A DNA stretch of 64,000 nucleotides from contig NZ_WOTO01000020.1 of the NCBI RefSeq assembly GCF_010993775.1, forward strand, positions 62,001-126,000, written 5' to 3'. The notes under the pieces are model-generated. The model saw only the letters and a program-made list of their open reading frames with translations. It was not told the origin of the DNA and did no database searches. Position numbers and translations under genes: made by a program. Below, piece by piece: positions 38,222 through 48,585 of this stretch. Numbering within the stretch: position 1 is the stretch's first letter; the number at the start of each line of letters is the position of its first letter. This stretch comes from Fodinicola feengrottensis. GTDB taxonomy: Bacteria; Actinomycetota; Actinomycetes; Mycobacteriales; HKI-0501.

Positions 38222-40099
38222 TTATGCGTGAATCCGGGTGAGCGCCGGCACCGGGACGCCGGTGTCGCCGGCGGCGGTGAGGTATCCAGCGAAGGCGTCG
38301 ATGTCCTGCGCGCCGCCCAGCGGGGAGGTGCCCTCGTTGAACACGGTGAACCCGTCGCCGCCGAACGCGAGGAAGTTGTTCATCGTCACTCGTACGCTGC
38401 TGGTCGGCGTCAGCACTTGGCCACCGATCCGGATTTCCCCGATCTTGCCGGCACAAGTGGTCGCTGACGGGATCGACTGGTACGAGATCGTCGACGAGAT
38501 CTGCAGGGTTTTGGACGTGAGCTGACCGCCGCAACCAACGAACTGCTGCTCCAGCACGCGGTGCACCATGTCACCGGTCATCGTCTTGGTGACCAGGCTG
38601 TTTCCGAACGGCTGCACGGTAAACGCCTGGCCGTACGTGATGGTGCCACCGGGCAGGTCCGCCCGTACGCCGCCGGGATTCATGAACGCGGCTTGCGCGG
38701 CGCCCTTGTCCGGTGCCGAGGTCGCGGCCAGTTGGGCGTCCGCGATCACGTCCCCGAGCGTGGTTTCGCCCAGCGTGGTGGGAGTGCGGGTCAGATCGCC
38801 CTGCGTCTTGCCGATGATCCGGTTGGCCAGCGGCGCGGACGCGTCCACATACTGCTTCACGATCGACGCGACCTTCGGGTCGGCCTTGGACGGGTCGTCC
38901 TGCCGTACGACGCCGGCGCCGGGGGTGTTGAGCGCGTTCTGCACCACCGAGTTGGTCGCGTCCGCGGACACCAGCTGCCCGCTGAAGTTGTCGACTTTCA
39001 GGGTCAGGTCGCTCAGGATCCGGCCGTACGAGGCGGCGCTGGTGATCAGCCTGGTGACGCCGTTCGTGGTGATCGTGCAGCGATTTTCGGCGTGCGTGTG
39101 ACCGGAGATGATCACCTTGATGGACGGGTCCAGTCGCTGCGCGATCTTCTCGATGTCACTGCCGGCGAGGTTGCCCGCGCAGCCGTTCGGGCCGGTGACC
39201 GTACCGGTCTGGTAGCCACCCTGGTGAATGACCAGCACCGGCACGTGGACACCCTTGCGGGCCAGCTCGCGGGCGGCCTTGTTCGCCGCGTCCGCCTCGT
39301 CGACAAACGTCAGACCCGCGACGCCGCTCGGGGTGACGATGGTCGGCGTCGACTGCAGCACCTCACCGATGAAACCCACCGAAACCGGGATTCCCAGCGT
39401 GGAGGGGAAACGTTTGATCCCGTACGCCGGGAAAAGCGGCTTTTTGGTCGCGTTGTTGATGACGTTCGCGGCCAGATACTGGAAATCCGCGCCCGGGTAG
39501 GTGTTGGTCGACCGCGGCTTGCCACCGGGATAACGCGGTGGCAACGCGTACGGCGCGGCCGTGCAGGCGGTCGCGCCGCAGCCGCCATTCTGGATGCGAA
39601 GCAACTCGTCCTTGCCCTTGTCGAACTCGTGGTTCCCGACCGAGGAAAAGTCCACATTCATGAAGTTGGTGACGACAGTTGCCGGTTCTTCCCGGAAAAG
39701 ACCATTCACCAGTGGGCTGGCGCCAATGTTGTCGCCGGCCAGCACAGTGGCCTGGCGCGCGCCGTACTGACGCTGCTTGGCCTCCACCGCTTTGGCCAGA
39801 TATGCGGCGCCGCCGGCAAATTGGCCGTAAATGGTGAGACCGGTCGGTTCGAGGTTGCCGTGGAAGTCGTTCCAGGACAGCAGATGCACGTCGGTCGTAC
39901 GGCCGGGCCAGCCGTGACCCCAGGTGACCGACACTTTGTCGGAAAGCGTGTTGGCGCCGGAAATGCTGACCGCGTCAGCGGGTTTGGCCGTCGAAACGGC
40001 CAGCGGTGCGGCGATGACCGCGCTCACCGCCGCGACAATCAGGCCCGCGCGGGCGATCCGGGAACGCAGGATGGCAACGATGACGATCTCCCTCAACAA
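38222..40099 (-). CDS. Secreted 5'-nucleotidase / 2',3'-cyclic phosphodiesterase
   Basis: Extracellular dinuclear-metal phosphoesterase (UshA type) that strips phosphate from nucleotides. About 625 residues, intact. Signal peptide RIARAGLIVAAVSAVIAAPL, then metal motifs SWNDFHGN, VLAGDNIGASP, VGNHEFDKG and ISGHTHAEN, and the C-terminal nucleotide-binding domain with MNPGGVRADLPGG and FGGDGFTVF. The start is unclear: the open frame begins at TTG (40099), yet the best ribosome-binding site (GAGGGAG) lies inside it, followed only by rare start codons. Secretion suggests phosphate or nucleoside scavenging. Confidence 0.93.
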   Translation of the reverse strand: MLREIVIVAILRSRIARAGLIVAAVSAVIAAPLAVSTAKPADAVSISGANTLSDKVSVTWGHGWPGRTTDVHLLSWNDFHGNLEPTGLTIYGQFAGGAAYLAKAVEAKQRQYGARQATVLAGDNIGASPLVNGLFREEPATVVTNFMNVDFSSVGNHEFDKGKDELLRIQNGGCGATACTAAPYALPPRYPGGKPRSTNTYPGADFQYLAANVINNATKKPLFPAYGIKRFPSTLGIPVSVGFIGEVLQSTPTIVTPSGVAGLTFVDEADAANKAARELARKGVHVPVLVIHQGGYQTGTVTGPNGCAGNLAGSDIEKIAQRLDPSIKVIISGHTHAENRCTITTNGVTRLITSAASYGRILSDLTLKVDNFSGQLVSADATNSVVQNALNTPGAGVVRQDDPSKADPKVASIVKQYVDASAPLANRIIGKTQGDLTRTPTTLGETTLGDVIADAQLAATSAPDKGAAQAAFMNPGGVRADLPGGTITYGQAFTVQPFGNSLVTKTMTGDMVHRVLEQQFVGCGGQLTSKTLQISSTISYQSIPSATTCAGKIGEIRIGGQVLTPTSSVRVTMNNFLAFGGDGFTVFNEGTSPLGGAQDIDAFAGYLTAAGDTGVPVPALTRIHA

Positions 40100-40181
40100 A
40101 GGCTAACTGTCCAGGCCGTGACCAGGCGCTAGCGTACGCGTGCGAGGGGCTTTGGCGGCGGGTTTTGGCCGGGAAGCCGAC

Positions 40182-41213
40182 ATGAAATCTTGGCGACCGG
40201 GGGCTGCCTGCCGATTGACGGTTTATGCAGCTAGATTGCCCGCTGTGGGAAATGTCTTTTCAGCGGTGGCCCGGCGGCGGTCCGAGTTGGGGCTCGTACT
40301 CGTCGCTGTGGTGGTCGTCGCGGCGGTGCTCTCGCGGCCGGCGTTGACCGGTTTGCTGGCTCAGCCGGCGGCGGCGAACTGGGCGACCGTCTTCGTCGCG
40401 ATCGCGATCCAGGCGCTGCCGTTTCTGGTTCTGGGAGTGACGATCAGCGCCACCATCGCGACCTTCGTGCCGCCGACCGCGATCGCCCGACTGCTGCCCA
40501 AGCGGACGGCCCTGGCCGTGCCAGCGGCGGCGCGCTGCCGGGCTGCGAGTGCGGCTCGGTGCCGGTGGCGGCCCGGCTGGTCGCGGGCCGGGGTGACGCC
40601 AGCGGCCGCGTTGGCCTTTCTGCTGTCGGCGCCGGCCATCAACCCGGTCGTGCTGGTCGCGACCGCGGTCGCCTTCCCGCGCAACCCCGAAATGGTCGCC
40701 GCCCGGCTGATGGCGAGCCTCGCGACCTCGGTCGTGGTCGGGTTGTTGTGGATGGCGCTGGGCCGCGACGAGTGGCTGGCCAAACTGCGTTCCCGGCCGG
40801 CCTCGCACGGCTCGAAGGTGGCCGTTTTCTTGAGCACCGCGCAGCACGATTTCCTGCAGGCCGGCGGATTCCTGATTATCGGCGCGGCCGCGGCGGCGAC
40901 AATGCAGACCGTACTTCCCAAGCAACTCGTCAACAATGTCGCCGGATCGGGACTGCTGTCCGTACTCGCGCTGGCGGTCCTCGCGGTTTTACTGTGCCTG
41001 TGCTCGGAAGCCGACGCGTTCGTGGCCGCCGGCCTGACCCAGTTCTCGCTGACCGCGCGGTTGGCTTTCCTGGTGATCGGGCCGATGGTCGACCTGAAAC
41101 TTTTCGCCCTGCAGGCCGGCACTTTCGGGCCGCGGTTCGCGTGGCGGTTCTCGGCCACCACCTTTGTTGTCGGCATCGCTTGTGCGGGCCTGATCGGATG
41201 GTGGCTGCTGTGA
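40182..41213 (+). CDS. DUF318/UPF0718 permease, two compensating frameshifts
   Basis: Eight-helix permease of the PF03773 family. Starts at the ATG at 40182 (a GTG at 40245 is possible). Helices include LGLVLVAVVVVAAVLSR and FVAIAIQALPFLVLGVTISA. Between about 40528 and 40594 the continuous frame gives odd Arg/Ala text. The neighbouring frame there reads ALPGCECGSVPVAARLVAGR, the conserved Cys-containing motif, so an insertion and a deletion cancel. The C-terminal half (SAPAINPVVLVATAVAF, CSEADAFVAAGLTQ, GPMVDLKLFAL) is normal. It overlaps the TIGR03943 gene, its usual partner; metal transport is suspected for the pair. Confidence 0.83.
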   Translation: MKSWRPGAACRLTVYAARLPAVGNVFSAVARRRSELGLVLVAVVVVAAVLSRPALTGLLAQPAAANWATVFVAIAIQALPFLVLGVTISATIATFVPPTAIARLLPKRTALAVPAAARCRAASAARCRWRPGWSRAGVTPAAALAFLLSAPAINPVVLVATAVAFPRNPEMVAARLMASLATSVVVGLLWMALGRDEWLAKLRSRPASHGSKVAVFLSTAQHDFLQAGGFLIIGAAAAATMQTVLPKQLVNNVAGSGLLSVLALAVLAVLLCLCSEADAFVAAGLTQFSLTARLAFLVIGPMVDLKLFALQAGTFGPRFAWRFSATTFVVGIACAGLIGWWLL

Positions 41214-41899
41214 GTGAGGACGTACGAGCGACGACTGTCTTGTTGGTCGGGGCGATGCTCATAAAGCTGTTCATCACCGACGCGTACGCTCGCTATGTCC
41301 GCGTCGGGATGGGCTGGTGGCTGCTGGTCGCCGGGATCCTGCTGGTCGCGCTCGGTTTGGCCAGTGTCGTACGCGTGCTGCGCCCGGCGACGCTGACAGT
41401 GCATGACGACGATCACAACCACTCGCTGCGCATTGGCTGGCTGCTGCTTGCGCCAGTGGTCGCGCTGCTGCTGGTCACCCCGCCGTCGTTGGGCAGTTTT
41501 GGCGTCGACCGCAATGCGGCCGTCTCGGTCACTTCCGGTGGGCGCACCTTCAGCACGCTGCCGGCCGGGCCGCCGGTCACCATGCCTTGCTGGAATACGG
41601 CGAGCGGGTGGCGGACCAGCACGGCGCGAGTTTCGGCTCAGTTTCGGTGCGGCTGACGGGATTCGTGGTCGACGCGGGTGATTCCGCCGGGTTCCGGATC
41701 GCCCGCTACCAAATCGCGTGCTGCGCGGCCGACGCGGTCGCCTCGGTCGTACGCGTCACCGGCGCGCCCGGCGACCGCCCGCCCCCGCGACCAGTGGGTC
41801 ACCATTGTCGGCGGATTCCAGCGCTCCGCCGACGACATGCCGCAAATCGCGGTCACCGGCGTCACGCCCATCTCCGCGCCGCCGGACCCGTACGAATAG
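41210..41899 (+). CDS. TIGR03943-family (DUF1980) permease subunit, frameshifted
   Basis: The GTG at 41210 overlaps the permease stop. Two N-terminal helices (ATTVLLVGAMLIKLF and MGWWLLVAGILLVALGLASV) and a His-rich loop (TVHDDDHNHSLRIG) precede a third helix and an extracytoplasmic domain. Frame slips near 41587 (LLEYGERVADQHGASFGSVS) and near 41770 must be bridged; the end RDQWVTIVGGFQRSADDMPQ to PPDPYE closes at 41899. The conserved IARYQIACCAADA motif is present. The His/Asp loop and partner permease suggest a divalent-metal role, which is not proven. Confidence 0.82.
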
Positions 41900-41939
41900 C
41901 TCTTTTGGTCTTACGAGGTCAGCACGAAAGTGAGCGTGG

Positions 41940-43158
41940 TTACGGTATCCGGCCGTCGACCGGAAGAGTGGGCACGTCGACTGTCACCGTGCCGGGGTAT
42001 TTCAGGCCACTGCCGGTGTTGAGAACGACGACGTTTTCGTCCTCGGCCAGCCAGTTGGACGCGCGTAGCTGTTCCACGGCCGCGAAAACAGGCCGCGCCT
42101 TCCGGGCAGACGAATGCGCCCTCGGCGCGGGCCACCGCGGCCTGCGCGGCGAGCAACTCCTCGTCGGTGACCGCGATCGCGGTGCCATTGGTGGCTCGTA
42201 CGGCAGCCAACACCAGGAAATCGCCCAGCGCCTTGGGCACGGTGATGCCGAAGGCAATGGTGTAAGCGTCTGGAAAAGCGGTGCTCTCGGCCTTCCCGGC
42301 GTGGAATGCCTCGACGATCGGCGCGCAGCCGGTCGACTGGACCGCGACCAACCGCGGCAAGTCACCGGTCAGCCAGCCCAGCTCACGCATTTCCAGCAGC
42401 GCCTTGTAAATTCCGATGATCCCCACACCCCCCCCGCCGGTGGGATAGAGGATCACGTCCGGCGTCCGCCAGCCGAGTTGCTCGACGATCTCGTAGCCCA
42501 TCGTCTTCTTGCCCTCGATGCGATAGGGCTCCTTCAGGGTGGACACGTCCTGGTAGCCGCCCCGGCCGGCGACCGCGGCGGCAATCAGTTTTCCGGCGTC
42601 GCCAATCAAGCCGTCCACCAGATAGAGTTCGGCGCCGGAGACGACACATTCCGTACGAGTGATTTCCGGTGCGTCCACCGGCATCGCGATCAGGCTGCGA
42701 ATGCCTGCGCGAGCCGCATAGATCGACCAGGCCGCACCGGCGTTTCCGTTGGTCGGCATGGCAATGCCAGTGACACCCAGCTCGGCGGCCCGAGACACTC
42801 CGACGGCCGCTCCGCGGGCTTTGAAGGCACCGGTGGGAATCAGGCCCTCGTCCTTCATCTTCAGCCCCGGCACACCCACCTGTTTCCCGTACGCGGGCAA
42901 GTCAAGCAGCGGAGTCATGCCCTCGCCGAGAGTCACGACATTTCCGGCTTCCCGTACCGGCAACACCTCGTGATATCGCCACAGATCCGGGCCGCGACCC
43001 GCTATCTCCTCGCGAGTGACCGTGCTGGCGACGCGCTCCAAGTCGTAACGCGCGAGCAGCGGCGCACCCACTTCCGATGTGCCCTGCACAACATCGGCGT
43101 CATACGTTTTGGACGTACGCGAACATTCCAGGTGCGACAGCGACGAATAAGCCCGCAT
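41940..43158 (-). CDS. thrC: Threonine synthase, one frameshift
   Basis: PLP enzyme converting O-phosphohomoserine to threonine. The ATG at 43158 follows GGAGGG. Near the N-terminus is a Cys/Tyr segment (HLECSRTSKTYDADVVQGTS); the PLP lysine lies in GLIPTGAFKARGAAVG, the phosphate loop in PTNGNAGAAWSIYAARAG and a glycine loop in YPTGGGGVGIIGIYKALLEM. Near 42080 an extra base shifts the frame; the true end reads FAAVEQLRASNWLAEDENVV and VLNTGSGLKYPGTV. About 405 residues. A broken essential biosynthetic gene supports the sequencing-error interpretation. Confidence 0.92.
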
Positions 43159-43282
43159 GGCCCTCCTTCTTCTCTCGTACGTCCACCGCAACCCAGCAAC
43201 ATCGCCACCCCGGCGCCGATCACGATTGGTGCGGTGTCGCTCTTTGTTCAAGGCACAGCCAGCCTACTGATCAACCACAAGG

Positions 43283-45092
43283 TCACCGGGATTTGGCATT
43301 CCGGCGTGCCCAGGTCGCGTACGCGGCTCCGGCGATCAAAGCGGTGCCCACCAACAGGAATGTCGACGCGAACGGGAGTTGCAGTGGTGCCGGCAGGTAG
43401 AGCGGGACATACCAGAACCGGCCGTTAGTGCCGGCGCCCCGGGCGATGGAGACCAGCGGGAGCAGGCCCTGGCACAGGCCGAAGAATCCGCCGCTCAGCC
43501 AGAGAAAAATCAGCCGATGGCGCGGCTCCTGGGCGGCGACCTTTGGGGCGGCGGCCGGCGTGATTCCCTTGCGCAGCCGGGTCAACAGCCGGACCGGACC
43601 GGCGGCGGCGCAGCTGCCCGGTCGCGAACAGGCCGCCGATCCATGCCAGCAGCGTGCCGGTGAGGACTCCGACGCCCGCTCCAGCCCAGCTCAACGCGCC
43701 GGAATGGGTAAGCGAGCCGGCCAAAACCGTTCCGAGAGCAGGCAGTGCGCTCACCACGGCAAGGTAGAGCAGCACCTGGGCCTGGACGATCTGACCGCCG
43801 ACCGAAGTGCCGGAGTCGGCCGGGTTCGTGGTCCGCCGGTGCGGGTCGGCCTTCACGATCGGGGCCGCCACTGAGAAAACCGCGAGCAGACCGGCGCCGC
43901 CGCCGAGCAGTGCGGGCAGCCCGGCCAGGACGTACGGGATCGTCCAGGCCTGCCGTGCGATCAGGCCGCCGACAATACTCAAGGAGACACCCAAAGATCC
44001 GGCCAGAACGACCCAGGCCACCTGCCGGCCACGCAGGTCGGTCCGTTCGGTGCCCGGGACCATCATGCCCAACCACAGCGCGGTCCCGGGCGCCGTACCA
44101 GTTTCCGGCCAGCATGGTCATGAACACCACCGCGAGCAGCCCTATAAAGGCGACCACGAAACCGGCATGCGCGACGGATGTCAGCAGACACACGAAAACA
44201 CTGGTCCAGAACGCCATCCGCACGAGCCGGCCGCGGAGGGTGTCTCGCGCGTACGAGTGCAGTTCCTTCCCCACCACCGCGGCGAACCCGGAGCCCGCGG
44301 GCCGTCCGGCGTGTACGGCCAAACTCTCTCGCCGACGGCGCCAGCGTACGGCGCAGCAGCCGGGCCCACCCGAAAAGCAGGCCGGCGGCCAGCACGACCA
44401 GGCCGCCCAGTGCGGAAATCGTGACGAGCACACCGCCATCCGCGGCACCGTCGACGGCGCTGGTCGCCCAGCCAGTGGGGAGCCAGTGCACCAGCAGAGC
44501 CAGCGGTCGTGGCCAGGGCTGGACGATCCGCGGGCCGAGAATGGAGAGCGCGAGCGGTCCGAGAATCATGAAAGACACCGCGAAACCAGCACAGCCGCCG
44601 GGATCTCCCGGCCGGGACGGGTTTTCTCGATCTCGGCGATCCCGCCGCTGAGTTTTTGGACAGCAGCACGACGACGGCCAGCTGCAGCAGCGCGGCCGGA
44701 ATCGCGACCAACCCAGGACCAAAGCCCAGCCGGAAACCATGCAACACCAACGCGCCGAAGGCGGCCAACGTGACAACCGCCGGAACGCCAACGAAAGCCG
44801 CGCCGAACAAGCCGGTGGCGAGCCGGCGCATCGGGATCGGAAGCAGCGCGAAATACTGCGGGCGCAGCGAGGTGTCGCCGCCGGTGACCATCGGACCGAC
44901 GATCCAGCCGACCGTCCACATCGCGAAAGCGAGGCACAGGACGTCGCCGGCCGCGTCTCGTGACCCGACGATCAAAGTCGCGCCAGCCAACACCAATCCG
45001 ACAGTGGCACCGGCGATCGTGAGCGCCGAACGGCCACCGCCGTACGACCGGCGGAGCACATCGAGCTTCAGCCGGATCAGGACGCCAACCAT
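43283..45092 (-). CDS. ABC exporter permease, multiple frameshifts
   Basis: A large membrane protein of about 600 residues when its five or more frame fragments are joined. It starts MVGVLIRLKLDVLRRSYGGG at 45092. Fragments in order: AGATVGLVLAGATLIVG, the helices around GFAVSFMILGPLALSILGPR, VVGKELHSYARDTLRGRLVR, FVVAFIGLLAVVFMTMLAGN and QAWTIPYVLAGLPALLGGG, ending ALIAGAAYATWARRNAKSR. Breaks lie near 44650, 44330, 44090, 43615 and close to 44580. The start overlaps the ATPase stop by 16 bases. With the ATPase and TetR gene this is a typical TetR-controlled exporter; the cargo is unknown. Confidence 0.78.
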
Positions 45093-45837
45093 GCCAACCC
45101 CTCCGTCCCACCAACCCGGGCGCCGACCAGGTCGACGAAAACCGCTTCGAGACTGCTCCCCTGCCGTATGTCCGCGAGCGTTCCGGCGGCTCGCACCCTG
45201 CCGTTCGCGATCACCGCGACCCGGTCACACAACTGCTCGACCAAGGCCATCACGTGACTGGAGAACACCACCGAACCGCCGGCGACGACAAATCGCCGCA
45301 GGATCGTCCGGATAGTGGAGGCCGAAACCGGATCGACCGCCTCGAACGGCTCGTCGAGCACCAGCAATCGGGGCGCATGCAGCAAAGCCACCGCGAGGCC
45401 GATCTTTTTCCGCATGCCGGTGGAATAGTCGAGCACCATGGTCGAGTGGGCGCGATCCAGCTCAAGGACCGCCAGCAGCTCGTCGGCGCGCGCGACCACT
45501 TCGTTTTTCGGCATTCCGCGGAGCAATCCGGTGTACGTCAACAGCTCACGGCCGGTCAACCGCTCCGGCAGCGCGAGCCCGTCCGGCAGCACCCCGATCC
45601 GGCTCTTCGCGGCCACCGGGTCGGACCACACGTCGTCCCCGAAAAACCTCGGCGCGGCCCTCGTCCGGCCGCAGCAGCCCGACCGCCATTGACAACGCGG
45701 TGGTCTTGCCGGCGCCATTCGGCCCGACCAGGCGAAAAAAAAAACGACCCGGCCGGCACCTCCAGGTCCAGGTGGTCAACCGCGATGGTGGATCCGAAAG
45801 TCTTGTGTAGCCCAGAAAGGCGCAAGGCAATTGTCAC
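45077..45837 (-). CDS. ABC transporter ATP-binding protein, frameshifted at poly-A
   Basis: Starts MTIALRLSGLHKTFGSTIAV. Walker A LVGPNGAGKTTALSMAVGLL, signature DYSTGMRKKIGLAVALL and Walker B RLLVLDEPFEAVDPVSAS are all present. The first break is exactly at a run of nine to ten A (plus strand, about 45734) and the second near 45645 (GDDVWSDPVAAKSRIGVLPD). About 253 residues. Cytoplasmic motor for the downstream permease. Confidence 0.9.
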
Positions 45838-45850
45838 GACATGTTTCCTC

Positions 45851-46465
45851 TCAGGCTTTGGTGGCGTGGTGGAAAAGATCGACCAGGTCGCGCGCGTACG
45901 CGCGGAGGTCCAGCTCTGGGTCGGCGATCAACTGCCCGCTGACGGCGTCCAGCGCGGCCCGGATGCTGGTGGCCATCACCCGGGTGGAAAAGGCCCGGAA
46001 CTGGCCGTCTTTCTGGCCGCGCCGCAGAAACTCGTCCAATGTGCCGATCGCGCCGCTCGCGCCGGAGATGTCCGGCATCAGCGACCCGTTGGCGTCACGG
46101 GCGTTCGCGAGGATGTCTCCGAGCGCCAGCAGTTGTTCGCGGTGTGCCCCGACGAACCCGAGGTTTCCTTCGATGAAGCCGCGGATCTGGCCGAAAGCAT
46201 CCGGCGCGGCCTCGATATACGGCCGCATATATGCCCGGGCATTGCCCACCACATACTCGGCGACCTGCTGGATCAGCTCGTCCTTGCCGGCAAAGTGATA
46301 CGAGATGACGCCCTTGCTGATGCCGGCGCGCTGCGCGATCCGGGCCAGCGAGGTCTGCCCGTACCCCACCTCGGCGATGACCTCGACCGCGCAGCTGACG
46401 ATCTGCGCGCGCCGAGCCTCCTCAATAAACGTCTTCTGGTCGACTGGCTTACTATCTGGCCGCAT
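45851..46465 (-). CDS. TetR-family transcriptional regulator
   Basis: 204 residues, intact, from the ATG at 46465. Helix-turn-helix TSLARIAQRAGISKGVISYH followed by FAGKDELIQQVAEYV; the C-terminal ligand domain is helical (GQIRGFIEGNLGFVGAHREQ). Thirteen bases upstream of the ABC ATPase gene on the same strand, so it probably represses its own exporter operon until ligand binds. The open frame extends upstream to 46621 without family-like sequence. Confidence 0.93.
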   Translation of the reverse strand: MRPDSKPVDQKTFIEEARRAQIVSCAVEVIAEVGYGQTSLARIAQRAGISKGVISYHFAGKDELIQQVAEYVVGNARAYMRPYIEAAPDAFGQIRGFIEGNLGFVGAHREQLLALGDILANARDANGSLMPDISGASGAIGTLDEFLRRGQKDGQFRAFSTRVMATSIRAALDAVSGQLIADPELDLRAYARDLVDLFHHATKA

Positions 46466-46639
46466 GGCCAAAGAGTAGCACAGACGGCCAGCGCGTCCAG
46501 GGGGTCTGCCCCGGACGCAGTGGGAGGTCGTATACCGAAGGTCGCCAATGGAGATTTCGCGAGGCACGGCCGCCAACTCATCCGGCCGGCCTTCACCAGG
46601 ATCACCAAACCCGATGGGCACGTACGAGCGGCCGCCTGG

Positions 46640-47230
46640 TTAACCGCAGTCCGAATGCAGACCGTACGACTGCGGCCGGCGGGCGGCCATCACGCGGGTG
46701 AGTTCATCAGCGGCTCGGTGGAAGGGAAAACCTTCCGCGGCGTCGTCCTGGGCGGTGGACGACAGCGGCCCGACCGGCACTGGGCCGAGGCCGCTCGGGT
46801 CTGGCATCAAGACGCTGACCTGTTCTGCGTGTAGCGCTCTAACTGCTCGACGGTACGGCATTCGCGCCGCCATTCCAGGTGCCACGAAAGGCACCACGAC
46901 GGTCGGTACGCGATCGCCGATCGCCTCCGCGAGGACGGTCAGCGCGTACGTGTCGGCAATCCCGGATGCGAGCTTACAGACGGTGTTGAAGGTGGCCGGC
47001 GCGACGATAATGCCGTCGGCGCGGGCCGATCGCGGCTCGGCCTCGCGGCGGTCCCGGCTGCGGATCGGGAACAGGGTGGCGGCCTCGATCCTTTCGACGT
47101 CCATGAAATCGATGCCGGCCGGGGTAGCGATCACCTGGATCTCCCAGCCACGGGCATGTCCGATGTCGACCAGACGGCCGATCCGACGAGCTGGTGGTGC
47201 GCCGCACACCACCAGCCGGACCGAGCTCAT
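46640..47230 (-). CDS. Flavoprotein of the phosphopantothenoylcysteine decarboxylase family
   Basis: HFCD-fold flavoprotein, 196 residues from the ATG at 47230. SVRLVVCGAPPARRIGRLVD replaces the usual GS-A-A start, then ADGIIVAPATFNTVCKLASG (the PAT/N motif) and VVVPFVAPGMAARMPYRRAV. The characteristic PAMN-like and active-site motifs are altered, so a redox or decarboxylase role is uncertain. It stands alone and is intact. Confidence 0.75.
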   Translation of the reverse strand: MSSVRLVVCGAPPARRIGRLVDIGHARGWEIQVIATPAGIDFMDVERIEAATLFPIRSRDRREAEPRSARADGIIVAPATFNTVCKLASGIADTYALTVLAEAIGDRVPTVVVPFVAPGMAARMPYRRAVRALHAEQVSVLMPDPSGLGPVPVGPLSSTAQDDAAEGFPFHRAADELTRVMAARRPQSYGLHSDCG

Positions 47231-47552
47231 CGCCGGCCGCCGGCCGGGATGGCCCACCGCCGACGGTCCAATCCGACCACTGGAGAAATCGACGTTCTCA
47301 TTACGCGATCCCCGTTCCCGTCCGCCCCGGTCCACTGTGGACAACAAGGTTCACCTGCGGCGATTGTGCCAGCATCCCGGCTGATTGCAATCGTTTTCCC
47401 GCATGCGGAAACGGCCGGAAACAATCACGGAAAAGGTATTCCGTGTGTGTCCCGCATGATCGGCTTACGGTTTTGGACGCTCAGTGAACAAACGCCCACG
47501 GCGCGCAACTCGCTGGCCAGAAACCATGCTCAGCACACATAAAAGGCTGCCC
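47231..47552. other. Intergenic region without recognisable gene
   Basis: 322 bases between two minus-strand genes. Slightly AT-richer than the surroundings near 47380-47545. No tRNA, repeat or convincing ORF was seen. Confidence 0.5.
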
Positions 47553-47990
47553 TTAGAGTAAAGGCAAGGAGTCCGCCGGGCCGTCGCCGCGCAACAAAAT
47601 GTAGAGCGGCGGGACTCCGGCGCGTCCCGATCCGGACGCTTTTTCGGCCATCACCTCGCTGGCCGTCGTCCACGCCCGCGGATCATGTTTGGCCAGTACG
47701 CCAAAACGCTCCCACAGCAACACATGCGGGGTGTCCGACAGCCACGACAAGTCACCCAGGCAGTCGGCGAGCGCGTCCCAGTTCCGCCCGAACCAGGCCG
47801 GAAACTCCAGTACCCGCGCGCATTCGTCGAGAAAGGCCACCTTGTCTTCGGTGTGCACGCCTTCCAGGATGTGCAGTTGCCAGCCGATCGGTTCCAGCTC
47901 CCGGCTGATGGCGGCCGGGTGCGCACGGGATAACCACCTGTACATCCCCGGTGGTTTGCTTCCGTCCAGCAGCGTGGCCAGCCTCGTCAT
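47553..47990 (-). CDS. Barstar-family ribonuclease inhibitor
   Basis: 145 residues, intact. Barstar core: HILEGVHTEDKVAFLDECAR, the inhibitory helix and loop LEFPAWFGRNWDALADCLGD, and a closing strand PLYILLRGDG. Its ATG overlaps the stop of the RNase gene by four bases (ATGA), so the pair is translationally coupled, the classical barnase-barstar logic: the inhibitor protects the producing cytoplasm. Confidence 0.92.
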   Translation of the reverse strand: MTRLATLLDGSKPPGMYRWLSRAHPAAISRELEPIGWQLHILEGVHTEDKVAFLDECARVLEFPAWFGRNWDALADCLGDLSWLSDTPHVLLWERFGVLAKHDPRAWTTASEVMAEKASGSGRAGVPPLYILLRGDGPADSLPLL

Positions 47991-48388
47991 GACACGATCC
48001 TCCGGAACGACGCGTAATGGTCGTCGGTGTAATAGCGCTCGGCCGGCCCGCCGGCGATGATCCGCCGGGCACCGCGGTCTCGGGAACCCGGAGTGGGCAC
48101 CGTGTACTCGTGGTAGTAGCCGTTCTTCTGCGCCGGCAGCAGGTGTTCCCGGTTGTTGAAGACCACCCCGTCCTGTTTGTACGGGAAGGGGCCGCCGGCA
48201 TCGATGAGCCGCAACGTCCGCTGGGCCTGCACCGGCAACCGGGCGACCGAAATCGTCCCGCTGGCGTCAGCGGCCGGCCGAGCGGCTGGCCCGCTGGCCG
48301 GCCGGGTAGCTGGTGTCGCGCAGGAGACCAGCGCGAACAGGACAAGAACAGCGGCGAGCGACAGCCGCCAGGAAGCCCTCGCCAGCAC
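47987..48388 (-). CDS. Exported guanyl-specific ribonuclease (barnase/Sa type), lipoprotein signal
   Basis: From a GTG at 48388 the protein has a signal peptide LSLAAVLVLFALVSCATPAT with a lipobox (LVSC), a short Ala/Pro linker and an RNase Sa-type domain: PFPYKQDGVVFNNREHLLP, catalytic Glu in YYHEYTVPTPGSRDR, Arg in GARRIIAGG and His in YYTDDHYASFRRI. 133 residues. The start is uncertain because the frame is open to 48481. A lipid anchor would hold the nuclease on the outer face of the membrane. The barstar gene follows directly. Confidence 0.87.
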   Translation of the reverse strand: MLARASWRLSLAAVLVLFALVSCATPATRPASGPAARPAADASGTISVARLPVQAQRTLRLIDAGGPFPYKQDGVVFNNREHLLPAQKNGYYHEYTVPTPGSRDRGARRIIAGGPAERYYTDDHYASFRRIVS

Positions 48389-48585
48389 TGGTAACCGACC
48401 GTCGTTTGCGGCATGACGGGACGACAGGACGCACCCCCTTCCCCCGAGCACCGACTGTGCCCGACCCCCCGGGACAAGCACTGAGTTTCGCTCCCCTGGC
48501 GCCGCGCGGCAACCTCAGGCGAGCAGAAATTTCCCAGCGGTTTCGCCCAGCTGCCCGCTGTTCCGACCGGCGGACCGGCATGCCA

